Origin: Laguncularia racemosa
Taxonomy: Eukaryota; Streptophyta; Magnoliopsida; Myrtales; Combretaceae
Direction of reading: 5' to 3'
Assembly: GCA_037954665.1 (NCBI GenBank)
Contig: JBBMOL010000591.1
Location: 62,001-126,000, forward strand
DNA length: 64,000 nucleotides
Below the pieces are notes generated by a model, which was not told the DNA's origin, ran no database searches, and saw nothing but the letters and a program-made list of their open reading frames with translations. The number at the start of each line of letters is the position of its first letter. Within the stretch, counting starts at the first letter, position 1. Both the position numbers and the translations under genes were made by a program. Below, piece after piece: positions 34,575-45,345 of the stretch.

Positions 34575-35199
34575 TAATGGAAATAAGCTTGCATCAATTA
34601 TTTCCTATGACCTACTGGAAGGAATTGGAGGATCGATGATAAGGGCAATAGCAAAATGCATGGAGCAAGCTTTGAATGGACTTATTCAAGAGCACCTGGA
34701 CTATGCTTTGTAGATACTTGAACCAACAGAGGAAAAGATCATTTTCAATTTATCAAGCATCTCCACTATTAATATTAAATATGGCTTGGAAGTGAAAGGT
34801 CGCCGGCTTTGTGATGCCGGCTTAGCAACTCTTGGCCGCTGGCTTTGCCCTTATGAGCTATCGGCTTACTTGAGCCGGCTACATATATAGGCCACTGGCT
34901 TTGGGCTGGCTTTGAGAGTCGGCTTTTAATTGTTATATTGTGATTTTCTTGTCATTTTGCTCCTTTAATGTGGAAGACTATATATAGTCCTTTAGGTTTT
35001 CAAATTTTGGACTTCTCTTTTAATGAATGTCTTTTGCTCTTAAGGGAAACCTCCCGATTGTTCTTCATTGAGAACTCATTCCGATCTAATCAACATAACT
35101 TGTTTTTTATTGTAATTTCTTTATAACTTTGGTTTTAATTTGTTATTCGAGTTAGGGTCAAGTTGTTGCTTGGTTCCAAGGACAGTTCTAAAGCTACTT
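34575..35199 (+). repeat. C4 5' LTR (alignable part)
   Basis: Aligns with the 3' LTR up to GCTACTT at 35199. The last about 45 bp of the 3' LTR have no counterpart here, so the 5' copy has lost or replaced its 3' end. It has one unit of a GC-rich repeat where the 3' LTR has about three. A TATATATA box is at 34979-34986. Confidence 0.75.
34797..34927 (+). repeat. GCCGGCTT-type repeat in the C4 5' LTR
   Basis: Repeated GCCGGC, GCCGCTGGCTTT, CGGCTTACTTGAGCCGGC-like words just upstream of the TATA box (34979-34986). The equivalent in the 3' LTR is 38130-38293 plus 43275-43360. Confidence 0.7.
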
Positions 35200-35769
35200 G
35201 GAAATTAGGTTTTATCTATCCTTAGTAATTATCACAATTGTTATATTTGTGTTAAGTTAGTCTTTTGAATTTGATTGTTTGATATTATCTTTTTAATTAA
35301 AAAAAAAGTGTTCCGTTGAATTTATTCTACAATTGTTAGGAATATTTTGATTGATTTGGAAGATTGCTTATGTTTGTTCATTAATAGTGTGTTTCAAGAG
35401 AAAAAGAAGAAGAAGAAGAGAAAATTCTTATAAAAAAAAGTGGTTGTCATGAAATTTTCCTCTTAGATAGATTAGATTGAATTATTCCTTAGTTACTAGC
35501 AATTATGTGTCGTTATTTGTTGCCTGGTAAGGTTGTTGATAGGGTTCTTATTAAAGAACTTGTAGGGAGGCATTTATTGAGTACCAAATCATATACATAT
35601 TCTTGAGTGATACACGGGCGAGTTAAATCTATATCTTCGAGTGTAAACACGTGAGAGAGAGTTGAGAGGAAAACAAAATTATTCTTTCTTGTGTTAATAA
35701 CAAATTTTATTACAGGTTGTGGAAACATGAGTAATGGAGGAGAACATGTGGATTTGATATAAGGTCATT
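35200..35769 (+). other. C4 leader region
   Basis: Non-coding, with an A-run near 35300 and GAAGAAGAAG near 35405. The 5' LTR end and primer site should be here but are not recognisable. Confidence 0.5.
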
Positions 35770-36650
35770 TATGAAGTCAGTCCAAGATTAATTTAAACTT
35801 CTAAATAGAAGGTTAGATGATCTTGAATCTCCTTCTAAGCATAGGCCTTTTAGAAGGACTATGGATGAGGAGGGGGAAGATGAGTATTCTGATATTGATA
35901 TGAATAGTTCTAGGAGAGGTAAAAGGTTTGTTCAGAGGCAGGATAATAATTTAGGGAGCATTAAGATGGCAATTCCTACTTTTTGAGGGAAGAATGACCC
36001 TAAACTTTATTTGGAGTGAGAGAGAAAAGTAGAACATGTATTTGATTGGCATAATTATGCTGAGGAGAAGAAGGTTAAATTAGCAGCAGTTGAGTTCACT
36101 GATTATGCTAGTATTTAGTGGGATCAACTTATGGTTAGTAGGCATAGGACAAAAGAGAGACCCATTAGGTAATGGGAGGAGATGAACGTAGTAATGAGAA
36201 AAAGGTTTATACCTAGTCATTACTATAAGGATTTGTATAGAAAGTTGCAGGGATTGACTGGAGGTCTTATGAGTGTTGAGGACTACTATAAAGAGATGGA
36301 GGTTGCTATGATTCAGGCTAACATAAAAGAAGATCGTGAAGCTACAATGGCTAGATTTGTTAATGGCCTAAATAGAGAGATATCTGACATTGTGGAGCTA
36401 CATCATTATGTGGAGATGGAGGAACTACTACATAAAGCTATTAAGGTGAAGAGGCAATTAAAGTCTAAGGGTACCTCTAGGTATGGCTCTACTTCTAGCT
36501 CTTCAAGGAAGACAAATTAAAGGAATCATAAGGATGCCTCTAGACAAAAGGAAGATGTAAAGTCTAAGGAACCAACTGCCTATCCTAAAGGTAAAACTGA
36601 ACTTAAACCCTCTACTAGATCACGTGATATAAAATGTTTCAGGTGTTAGG
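35770..36650 (+). pseudogene. gag: C4 gag
   Basis: Reads in one frame over long stretches but with many stops. Blocks: FRRTMDEEGEDEYSDIDM, VEHVFDWHNYAEEKKVKLAA, MRKRFIPSHYYKDLYRKLQG, SVEDYYKEMEVAMIQANI, EATMARFVNGLNREISDIV and VEMEELLHKAIKVKRQLK. The longest open part is 36182-36520. The knuckle CFRC.GLGHIASQCPNKR starts near 36633 and has a TAG after the second cysteine. Nearly every stop can be explained by one C-to-T or G-to-A change. This is the capsid of a chromovirus-type Gag. Confidence 0.85.
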
Positions 36651-37636
36651 GGTTGGGTCACATTGCCTCTCAGTGTCCAAATAAGAGGGTTATGGTGGTG
36701 CTAGATAATGGTGATGTAGAGAGTATTAGCTCAGATGAGGGAGAGATGCCACCATTGGAGGAATGCAGCGAAGTTGATGTAGAGGGTCCTATGAAAGGAG
36801 AAATGTTGGTTACTAGGTGTGCTTTAAACATACAACCCAAGGAAGATGATGATGAGGAACAACGTGAGCATATCTTCCATATTAGGTGACATGTGGGTGG
36901 TAAGGTATGTAGCATGATCATTGATAGTGGTAGTTGCACAAATGTTGCAAGTTCTTTGGTGGTTGAAAAATTGCATTTACCTACAATGAAGCATCCTAGG
37001 CCATATAAGCTGCAATGGTTGAATGAGTGTGGAGAAGTTAAAGTAACAAAATAGGTTTATAGTTGCATTTTCCCTTGGTAATCTACAAGGATGAGGTACT
37101 TTGTGACGTTGCACTTATGCATGCTGGACATCTCCTTTTAGGGCGTCCATGGCAATTTGATTGGAAGGTTACTCATGATGGGTATAAAAATGTGTGCAAA
37201 CTTGTAATGAATAACCAACTCATTATGCTAACACCTCTCAAACCTTTGGAGGTAGATGAAGATCAAGTGAGGTTACAAAGAGAGAGTGAACAAACAAAAA
37301 AGAGTGATAAAAATAAAGTGAGCGCTATTGCAAAAGAAAAAAGAGAGAGAGTTTGAGAAAAGGAAAAGAGAAAAGAAAGGAAGAGAATTGAGTAGTGAGA
37401 AGAAAACAGAGTGGAAAGAAAATTATTATGTGAGTACAAGTGAGGTTAAGAATGCTTTGTTCTCAGGAATAAAGAGATTTGTTGAGGTTGCATATGGACT
37501 AAATTCTTTTACTACATTTGATTTAACTTATTTACCTGTGTTTGAACATGTTAGTATCAAAAGGAGGCTAAATTTGTTAGGTAGGTTCATGAGAAGGCCA
37601 GATTCTATATTGAGTGACGAAAGGAGCAATATGTAA
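36651..37636 (+). pseudogene. pro: C4 protease and downstream spacer
   Basis: After the knuckle an acidic linker (SSDEGEMPPLEE) leads to the protease. The catalytic block MIIDSGSCTNVASSLV is near 36920, and LLLGRPWQFDWKVTHDGY is near 37135. Stops at about 36887 (TGA) and 37054 (TAG) break the frame. The spacer is lysine/glutamate rich, then SEVKNALFSGIK resembles the segment that normally precedes RT. RT does not follow. Confidence 0.82.
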
Positions 37637-37907
37637 AACATGTCAACAAAGGGCGTCATTAAGTACTCTTTGAACCCAGATATTGGGTTTGGGAGCACAT
37701 GCACCAAAGGCGATTCCTAGCACAAAGGCGATCAAAATGGCTTCCAAGAGACGAGGGTTTATTTTGAGTTTTCAAGTACATCAATGACATCAGTTACAAA
37801 TTGGAATTGTCAGGTAAGTATCAAGCTAGTATTAACTTTAATGTTTCTGATTTAACTTTGTATGATGCAGGTGATTCAAGGATGAATCCTTTTGCAGAGG
37901 GAGGAAA
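37637..37907 (+). pseudogene. int: C4 integrase C-terminal domain remnant
   Basis: Decayed frame with HMHQRRFLAQRRSKWLPR, then a DEGLF...VFKYINDISYKLEL stretch like the GPY/F domain, then ASINFNVSDLTLYDAGDSR. This is the end of a chromovirus integrase. It is joined almost directly to the post-protease spacer, which places the deletion junction near 37640-37690. Confidence 0.75.
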
Positions 37908-38293
37908 TGATGGAAATTAGCTTGCATCAACTGTTTCCTTTGACCCACTAGAAGGAATTGGAGGACTGATGATAAGGGTAAGAGCAAAACGCATGGAGTA
38001 AGGTTTGAATGGACTTATGTAAGAACACTTAGACCACACTTTGCGGATTCTTGTGCTAACAGAGGAAAAGATCATTTTCAATTTATCAAGGATCTCCACT
38101 ATTAATATTGAAGATTGCTTGGAAGCTGAAGAAGGCCGTTAGCTTTTGATGCTGGCCTAGCACTTTAGGTCGCTGGCTTTACCTTTATAAGCCATTGACT
38201 TACTTAAGCCGACCTACATATATAGGCCATTGGCTTTGGTGATTGTAAGCCGCTGGCTTACTTGAGCCGGCCTACATAGATAGGTCGTCGACC
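37908..38293 (+). repeat. C4 3' LTR, left part
   Basis: TGATGGAAATTAGC start after the purine tract. Contains two units of the about 57-bp GC-rich repeat. C3 is inserted at 38294. Confidence 0.85.
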
Positions 38294-39303
38294 CGATGGA
38301 AAAAATTCTGGCACTGTCAACCTTTTCAGAACCCAATCTGGATGATTGACCAGATTGCTCATCTTTTATCTTATGTCTTTATTTCTAATAAACTTTGAGA
38401 ATAATCTTGCAGGTACAATTATATATCTCCATGGGATGCCAAAATGTCCTACAACTTCAGTTGGACACAGGACATTTTTCTAGGTAACAATCAAAGGCCC
38501 ACTGCGATTGTTCTCTATTCTGAGGCATTGGATCATGAAGATTTATGTTATTTTGTATCTTGTAAATGTTTATTGAACTATTTTGGTTGTATTTTGGTTT
38601 TGGGACACTTTTATTTCTTTGTAACTTTCATTTAGGGTTAGCCACCTTAAAAGTGGCAAACTTGTAATTTTGAGCACTTTTTAACCCTAGAAGTAGCAAG
38701 TATAAATACTTGCTTAAGAGAGGGTTTGGAGGAGGCTTATTTTGCAGAACAAACACTTCACATTCGTGAGAGGGCTTAGGGTTTTCCTAATTCCAAATTC
38801 TCTTATCAATTTCAATCCTAAGAAGTTGAAATTGTGGCGAGTGCAACATCTTGAAATTGTGAGTTATATCAATTTCATTTTGTTGTGATTTCTTTTCTTC
38901 TCTAGTGTGTTGTATCTAGGGTTGATTTGAGATATTTCTTGGTCAGATATCCTTGTTGTTATTCACGAATTCTTGTGATTATTTGAAGGAATTATCATAT
39001 TGATCCAATTCATCTTTAAGGATTTCCTTGATAACGTGATTTTCACCATTGGAAAGGGATTGTTTTGTTACGATTTTTCTTTTCAAATTGAGGCTTCATT
39101 TGCATGGATTACATGAAATTAGAGTGTTGTTAGAAGGCATTTTCATTGAAGTATTCTGATTATATCATTGGTTGTTTGAATTTCATCCTTTCATCATTAG
39201 GGTTCATTTGAAAAGTGCCATTTTTGGATCCGATTTTGCCTTGACTTGAGATAGTTATTCTTAAGTCTTTTAGATGTGCTTTTAAGTGTGTTTAGGCACA
39301 TCA
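38294..39303 (+). repeat. C3 5' LTR
   Basis: The first about 280 bp do not match other LTRs of the group; from ATTGAACTATTTTGGTTG (about 38572) it matches C1. The TATA inverted repeat is at 38696-38713 (perfect). Confidence 0.88.
38696..38713 (+). promoter_or_regulatory. TATA inverted repeat of C3 5' LTR
   Basis: GCAAGTATAAATACTTGC, perfect inverted repeat; same at 42662-42679 in the 3' LTR. Confidence 0.68.
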
Positions 39304-39309
39304 TCTTTT

Positions 39310-39321
39310 TGGTATCGGAGC
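39310..39321 (+). other. C3 primer-binding site 1
   Basis: TGGTATCGGAGC, six bases after the LTR end. One mismatch to TGGTATCAGAGC. Confidence 0.85.
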
Positions 39322-39496
39322 TATATCATATTTGGATTTGAGATTCAAACACATCATAATTGAAGAATTGGTTAAATTTATTGGAAATTGACGGCATTGT
39401 TCATGTGACTGAGACTAGTTTGATTGACATTGTTAGATTGTCTTTCAAATTGATTTTTATATGTGCTTAATCTTGGATTTGAGCACATCATCTTTT

Positions 39497-39508
39497 TGGT
39501 ATCGGAGC
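39497..39508 (+). other. C3 primer-binding site 2
   Basis: A second TGGTATCGGAGC, six bases after a second LTR-like terminus GAGCACATCA (ends 39490). The sequence after it (TTGTTGAGAGAAGGGAATTG) matches the leader of C1 directly after the C1 primer site. Confidence 0.85.
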
Positions 39509-40419
39509 TCTTGTTGAGAGAAGGGAATTGGTTGTATTCAATTTCGTGGGAGTGATCAACAATTAGGGTTGATCAAGTGGAAAAAAACGCAATTGTATTG
39601 TTGTTGTTGTTGTTGTTGTTTGAGATTGCGAAATTGCTTTGGATTGGGATTTGATTTGTTGATTGTTGGAGTTGATTTGGGAAGGTTATTATATCACTTT
39701 GTGGACACTAATTCACGTGGAAGAGCAGAAGTACAAAGTGAAGTTACTTTAGCAAATTGTTTTGAAGTTGTGAAAACTTACCAATTGTTGCCGTGAAGTA
39801 GCTTGTGGCGTGAGGAGTTGTGAAGTTTGTTGTTTGAATTCCATTGTGTAATTCTGAATTTGTGAAGTAAAATTTGCAGATTACATTAAGTTTGGTTAGT
39901 AAGGAATTATTTGAATTCAAATCATATGCAATTAAGTTGTGGGAGTTAATGATTGCTATTTGAATTTGAATTCATTGTTACCAATTGAGGAAGGCTTGCA
40001 ATAAGTGAAGTTATTTGAATTTCAAATTGAAAGTTGCTGCCTATAGTGGGATTTGGAATTCATTTTGGAAAGCTACTTATTAATCTCTTGTCTTCATTAT
40101 TTGCCGTGGAAGTTGAAGATTACTTGTATTCATTATTCACTTTGTTGTTGCCGTGGAAGTATTACATATTAATTGTAGTTGTTGCTTGTGTGTTGCCGTG
40201 GAGTAAACTTGTGGAAATTAATTTTGCTGCATCGTGTACTTGTGGCTTGTTGTGGAGGAGAGTATTACACGTGAGTCGCAGTTATAAATTGTAACATTAA
40301 GTGGGTTTGTTGTTTGTCTTTTGTTGTTACTATTGTGTGGAGTTTAAGGAAGTATTGTAGTGGAGTGTATATCCTTGAATCATATCATTTTGAGGAACAA
40401 TATACAAGGATCTACAAAT
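39509..40419 (+). other. C3 leader
   Basis: About 0.9 kb non-coding with a TTG repeat at 39597-39620 and GAATTTGAATT-like words, homologous in part to the C1 leader. Confidence 0.7.
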
Positions 40420-41529
40420 ATGTCTAATGATAGTGTGAATGGGGAATTGGGTGAAGAAGCCAATAGCCAGGTTGGTGGAGGATATGGTCGTAATGTGGCA
40501 GGCAGAAGAACTTTGGAGGAACAACTTCAGGAACTTACTGCTATAGTTGCTACACTAGCAACTAGAGTTGACAGGATGACTTTACCACAACCACCTGTGG
40601 TAAACCAACCAGCACCACCTCGAGTAGCTCCACAAAACCCTCATCGAAACAGAGTAGTGGAAGAAAGAGATGACAATTTTGGAGTCAACCTAAATCAGAA
40701 TAGGGATTTCAGGCCACCTCGGGGTTTGGAATATGTGAAACTACAGATGCCATCCTATGATGGTAAGGGATCAGCAGATGAGTACTTGGACTGGGAGGAT
40801 AAGGTCGAAGGTCTTTTCGAATGTTATGAGATTGACGACAGTACCAGGGTCAGATTGGCTGTAGTTGAATTTGTAGGGTATGCTGCACTTTGGTGGAAGA
40901 ATCTGATCATCAATAGGCGTCGGGATGGAGAGGCTAAGGTTCAAACCTGGAGGGATATGAAGAGGTTGTTAAGGAAAAGGTTCATTCCTAAGCACTACAA
41001 ATAGGAGCTGTTTATGCGACTGCAAACCTTGAGGCAGGGGGGCAAAATAGTAGATGATTATGTGCAGGAATTTGAGACCCTTATGATTAAGTGTGGGTCT
41101 GTTGAGCCTCCGGAACAAACTATAGCACGATTTGTCTCAGATCTAAAATATGAGATAGCGTGTATTGTTAAGCTACAGCGCTACACCACACTTGATGAGG
41201 CTATTCAGTTGGCCTTAAAAGTAGAGAGACAGAGGAGGTCCAACTTCTTTAGGGCTCCTAGCAGCAGGCCCAATACTACTAATAGACCCATCTCAGCCGA
41301 CAGTCGATCAGGGGGAGCAAAAGCGGTTGGTGAGGGAGTCAAGACAGGGGACACTACTACCCCAACCATTATCAGGGAAAACTTACCCACTGGGAAGGGT
41401 AAAGAGGTCATGGCACCAGAAACGAGACAGACTGTTCCCGGATCTACTAGTGGGAAAGCACGCCAGATTAAATGTTTTAAATGCATGGGATTGGGCATAT
41501 GGCTGCACAGTGTCCAAATAAGAGGGTGA
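40420..41529 (+). pseudogene. gag: C3 gag
   Basis: Start chosen at 40420 (MSNDSVNGELGEEANSQVGG), which matches the gag start of C5. Then come a short coiled segment (EEQLQELTAIVATLATRVD), proline-rich MTLPQPPVVNQPAPP and the capsid (EYVKLQMPSYDGKGSADEYL, GYAALWWKNLI, MKRLLRKRFIPKHYK). A TAG at 41002-41004 interrupts the capsid; it continues MRLQTLRQGGKIVDDYVQEF and VKLQRYTTLDEAIQLALKVE. The zinc knuckle begins CFKCMGLG near 41472, and a 1-bp loss near 41490-41497 shifts the rest. Only two lesions separate it from a full Gag. Confidence 0.87.
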
Positions 41530-42258
41530 TGACTATTATAGAAGACATTGGAGAGGATAGTGAGGATGACCATGAACAGATTGAGCCTACAGATTTACCA
41601 ACAGCATTGTAGGAATATTATGATGATCAGAATGCAAATGCGCCTGAGGAGTATACTGGAGGAAAATATCTATCCCTCAATGTATTACGCAGGATTTTGT
41701 CCACATCTCCTGATATCAGTGATATTTAAAGGGAGAACATATTTCATACCTCTTACAGAATCAGAGGTAACCTTTGTGTACTCATCATCGATAGTGGTAG
41801 TTGCACGAATGTTATATCTGCTGCACTAGTAGACAAATTACAACTGTCTACTATACTTCATCCTAGTCCTTATCATTTGCATTGGCTGGATAATAGAGGT
41901 AGTATGCATGTTACCCTTAGGGCAAAGGTTCCAATGAGTGTCGGGCAGAACTATCATGATGAGATCCTTTGTGATATAGTTCCTATGCATGCATTCCATT
42001 TGCTGTTGGGTCGGCCCTGGTTGTATGATCGAAGGTGATACATGATGGGTTTGAAAATACCTACATGTTCAGCATGGGCGAGACACGCATAATCCTATTA
42101 CCAATGACTCCATCTGAGGTCCAGAGTTTTCAGAAAGAGGTCAGGCAGCTGTCCACTACCATGGTTAGTCGGGGAAGCAGAACAACAGAGATCCTAGGGT
42201 TCAATTCCACAACTGATCCTCTAGATTTGAGGGTAAATCTTTCAGAAGCCCGAGGAGA
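41530..42258 (+). pseudogene. pro: C3 protease and integrase-end remnant
   Basis: Stops at about 41611 (TAG) and 41728 (TAA) precede the catalytic block LIIDSGSCTNVISAALV (near 41790). The frame then runs through KVPMSVGQNYHDEILCD to LLLGRPWLYDRR. A 1-bp loss near 42036 shifts it to the frame HDGFENTYMF. That frame passes without a gap into TEILGFNSTTDPLDLRVNL and EARGDD, the end of the polyprotein just before the LTR. RT, RNase H and integrase are therefore deleted between protease and this tail, as in C1 and C5. Confidence 0.82.
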
Positions 42259-43274
42259 TGATGGAAAAATTTTTTGGCACTGTCAACCTTTTCAGAACCC
42301 AATCTGGATGATTGACCAGATTGCTCATCTTTTATCTTATGTCTTTATTTCTAATAAAATTTGAGAATAATCTTACAGGTACAATTATATATCTCCATGG
42401 GATGCCAAAATGTCCTACAACTTCAGTTGGACACAGGACATTTTTCTGGGTAACAATCAAAGGCCCGCTGCGATTGTTCTCTATTCTGAGGTATTGGATC
42501 ATGAAGATTTATGTTATTTTGTATCTTGTAAATGTTTATTGAACTATTTTGGTTGTATTTTGGTTTTGGGACACTTTTATTTCTTTGTAACTTTCATTTA
42601 GGGTTAGTCACCTTAAAAGTGGCAAACTTGTAATTTTGAGCACTTTTTAACCCTAGAAGTAGCAAGTATAAATACTTGCTTAAGAGAGGGTTTGGAGGAG
42701 GCTTATTTTGCAGAAAAAACACTTCACATTTCGTGAGAGGGCTTAGGGTTTTCCTAATTCCAATTCTTTTATCAATTTCAATCCCAAGAAGTTGAAATTG
42801 TGGCGAATGCAACATCTTGAAATTGTGAGTTATATCAATTTCATTTTGTTGTGAAATTTCTTTTCTTCTCTAGTGTGTTGTATCTAGGGTTGATTTGAGA
42901 TATTTCTTGGTCAGATATCCTTGTTGTTATTCACGAATTCTTGTGATTATTTGAAGGAATTATCATATTGATCCAATTCATCTTTAAGGATTTCCTTGGT
43001 AATGTGATTTTCACCATTGGAAAGGGATTGTTTTGTTACGGTTTTTCTTTGTCAAATTGAGGCTTCATTTGCATGGATTACATGAAATTAGAGTGTTGTT
43101 AGAAGGCATTTTCATTGAAGTATTCTGATTATATCATTGGTTGTTTGAATTTCATCCTTTCATCATTAGGGTTCGTTTGAAAAGTGCCATTTTTGGATCC
43201 GATTTTGCCCTTTACTTGAGATAGTTATTCTTAAGTCTTTTGGATGTCCTTTTTAAGTGTGTTTAGGCACATCA
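42259..43274 (+). repeat. C3 3' LTR
   Basis: 1016 bp, TGATGGAAAA...GGCACATCA, preceded by purine tract GAGGAGA (42252-42258). A few percent diverged from the 5' LTR. Confidence 0.88.
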
Positions 43275-43681
43275 CGGCCTTTGTGATTATAAGCCGTCGG
43301 CTTACTTAGCCAGTGTAAAAATACGCTGCCGGCTTTGGGCCGGCTTTGAGAGTTGGCTTTTAATTGTCGTATTGTGATTTTCTTGTCATTTTGCTCCTTT
43401 AATTTAAAAGACTATATATAGTCCTTTAAGGTTTCAAATTTTGGACTTTTCTTTTGATGAATGTCTTTTGCTCTTAGGGGAAACCTCCTGATTGTTCTTC
43501 ATTGAGAACTCATTCTGATCCAATCAAGGTAACTTGTTTTCGATCGTAATTTCTTTATAACTTTGGTTTTAATTCGTTATTCGAGTTAAGGTCAAGTTGT
43601 TGCTTGGTTCTAAGGACGGTTCTAGGGCTACTTTTCCTTTAGATCGGGTTCTAGGACAATAACAACCTAGGGTTCACATCA
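43275..43681 (+). repeat. C4 3' LTR, right part
   Basis: Resumes in the GC-rich repeat, then the TATA region ACTATATATAGTCC near 43411, ending GGTTCACATCA at 43681. Confidence 0.82.
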
Positions 43682-43686
43682 CTTAT

Positions 43687-44268
43687 TATATTGTGTTATT
43701 CCTCCCACACTTAAATGGTACATTGTCCTCAATATATAAAACAAAATAGCAAAATAACAAATGGGGAAAAAGATTAACAGAAGACTTCCTTCATAATGCT
43801 TTAAAGACTTGAAGCACAATTGCTGCTTTCTACATGAGAAAGTTCCTAACACTGTTGATGAATGCGAGCATGTAGACTCCCGTTGGTTTTCTTTTATGTT
43901 TCTTGTGTCCTGAAATCATGCCTTATAGTACAAAGATCAAGGGAAATTTAATTTTTATTTTTTTATATTTTTTTGAAATAACTAAGTGTAATTAAAAAAA
44001 TTTAAATCGAATTAAAATAAATTATAAAAATAAGTAGTACTTGGGTTGCCTCCCAAAAGCGTTGTTGTTTAACGTTGTTAGCTTGACTATGTTACCTCAT
44101 TTGTTTAGTCAGGGGGCTAATGCTTATATTTCTAGTAGTTAAGTTTCTTGGATTTACGGTGTCCCCTTGGCATAAACAATAGTAGGAAAACAAAAACTAT
44201 AGAAAATAAAGATTAAAAAAAAATTAAGCAATAAAGGAAATAATGATTAGATAGGCAAATGCACCTAT
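43687..44268 (-). other. L1 internal non-coding, right part
   Basis: Begins ATTCCTCCCACACTTAAATG shortly after the junction and has TTGGGTTGCCTCCCAAAAGCG near 44042, both Athila-like non-coding words. It runs directly into the 5' LTR of L1 with no primer site I can name. Confidence 0.6.
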
Positions 44269-45185
44269 CGATATCGGTCTTCCTATTACCTAATTTTAGA
44301 CCTATAGATAAGTTCACCTATTAATTTTATAGTATAGTGGATAAAGATATCGAGTGTCGATCCCATAAGGATTATGAGTACTAGCAATTACCCTTTCTCT
44401 AAACATCTAATCGGCAAAATTAATTAAATGAGTAAATAAAATAAATAATGAATAAATCAAAGAAAACAATAATAAATAAAACTAATAAATTTAGGTATGA
44501 ATCCCCTAGAATTGCTATGTAATTAATGAATTATTATTTAAATTTTTATTTTATTCTTGGACTGTATGAATTCCTAAATTGAACTAATAACTCTCTCGAG
44601 TCATACTAATTCCTAATTTTAGGTTGATTAATTGGAATCTCTTATTAATTAAAACCTTTAAAATTATATTACATTCGATTTATGAATTCCGCTATTAGGT
44701 TTGACCATAATCTAGAAGATTTATGTTATCCTATCTCTAGGTTTGCATGCAACTCTTTTTAATTATGCTAGATCTATTCTTATTTAAAATCTCTCGATTT
44801 TTATATAAGAAATCAAATTTCAACTAATACGCTGTCAATATTAAATTGAAAATAATAAAAACACATAATTGAATCACAAGAATGATAAATAAATCATTGA
44901 ATAATAATCATAAAAATTTGCATGTTCATTTTAGGGTTCATCGTACCCGAATATAAAAAAATTAAGTTATAAACTTGTTAAATCTAAAAACAATGATAAT
45001 AAAAGAAAGCATAATAAAAGCATTAAACTTAAACTATAAAAATCTATTCTAATCTCCTAATCTAATTCTAATCTTAATCTTCTAATTCTATTTTCCTACT
45101 CTAATTTTTCCTACGATTCTACTCCTAATTTAATCTATTCTACTAACTTTACTAAAAACTAAAACTCTACTGCCTTCTTTGTTGG

Positions 45186-45186
<1 letters not shown>

Positions 45187-45217
<31 letters not shown>
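45187..45217. repeat. (TA)n microsatellite
   Basis: 31 bp of uninterrupted TA repeat within the L1 LTR; the other L1 LTR has a shorter run at 33077-33096. Confidence 0.95.
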
Positions 45218-45221
<4 letters not shown>

Positions 45222-45293
45222 GATGTAGCTGGATATCTTGGATGATTTCTTTAAATTTGATTCGGCCTTATCTAATCACTTTCTCCTTACCAT

Positions 45294-45294
<1 letters not shown>

Positions 45295-45338
<44 letters not shown>
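45295..45338. repeat. (ACAT)n(AT)n microsatellite
   Basis: Compound repeat directly before the C5 insertion; the equivalent in the other L1 LTR (33155-33170) is short. Confidence 0.93.
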
Positions 45339-45345
45339 TAGATTC

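Larger units (their letters stand above)
38294..43274 (+). mobile_element. C3: chromovirus-type element with gag-protease and two primer sites
   Basis: 4981 bp in the 3' LTR of C4. LTRs are 38294-39303 (1010 bp) and 42259-43274 (1016 bp). The duplication is CGACC/CGGCC with one mismatch (38289-38293, 43275-43279). The first base of the 5' LTR is C instead of T. Gag and protease are decayed; RT, RNase H and integrase core are absent. Two initiator-Met-type primer sites lie 187 bp apart. Confidence 0.9.
34575..43681 (+). mobile_element. C4: chromovirus-type element lacking RT to integrase core
   Basis: Flanked by a perfect duplication CTTAT (34570-34574, 43682-43686). The 5' LTR starts at 34575 (TAATGGAAAT, first G mutated). 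The 3' LTR is 37908-38293 plus 43275-43681 around the nested C3. The internal part has gag, protease and the integrase C-terminal domain; RT, RNase H and the integrase core are missing. A purine tract GAGGGAGGAAA precedes the 3' LTR. No primer site was recognised after the 5' LTR. Confidence 0.88.
44269..45345 (-). repeat. L1 5' LTR, left part
   Basis: Homologous to 32166-33180; first base is C instead of T. It continues at 49841-50205 after C5. Confidence 0.83.
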
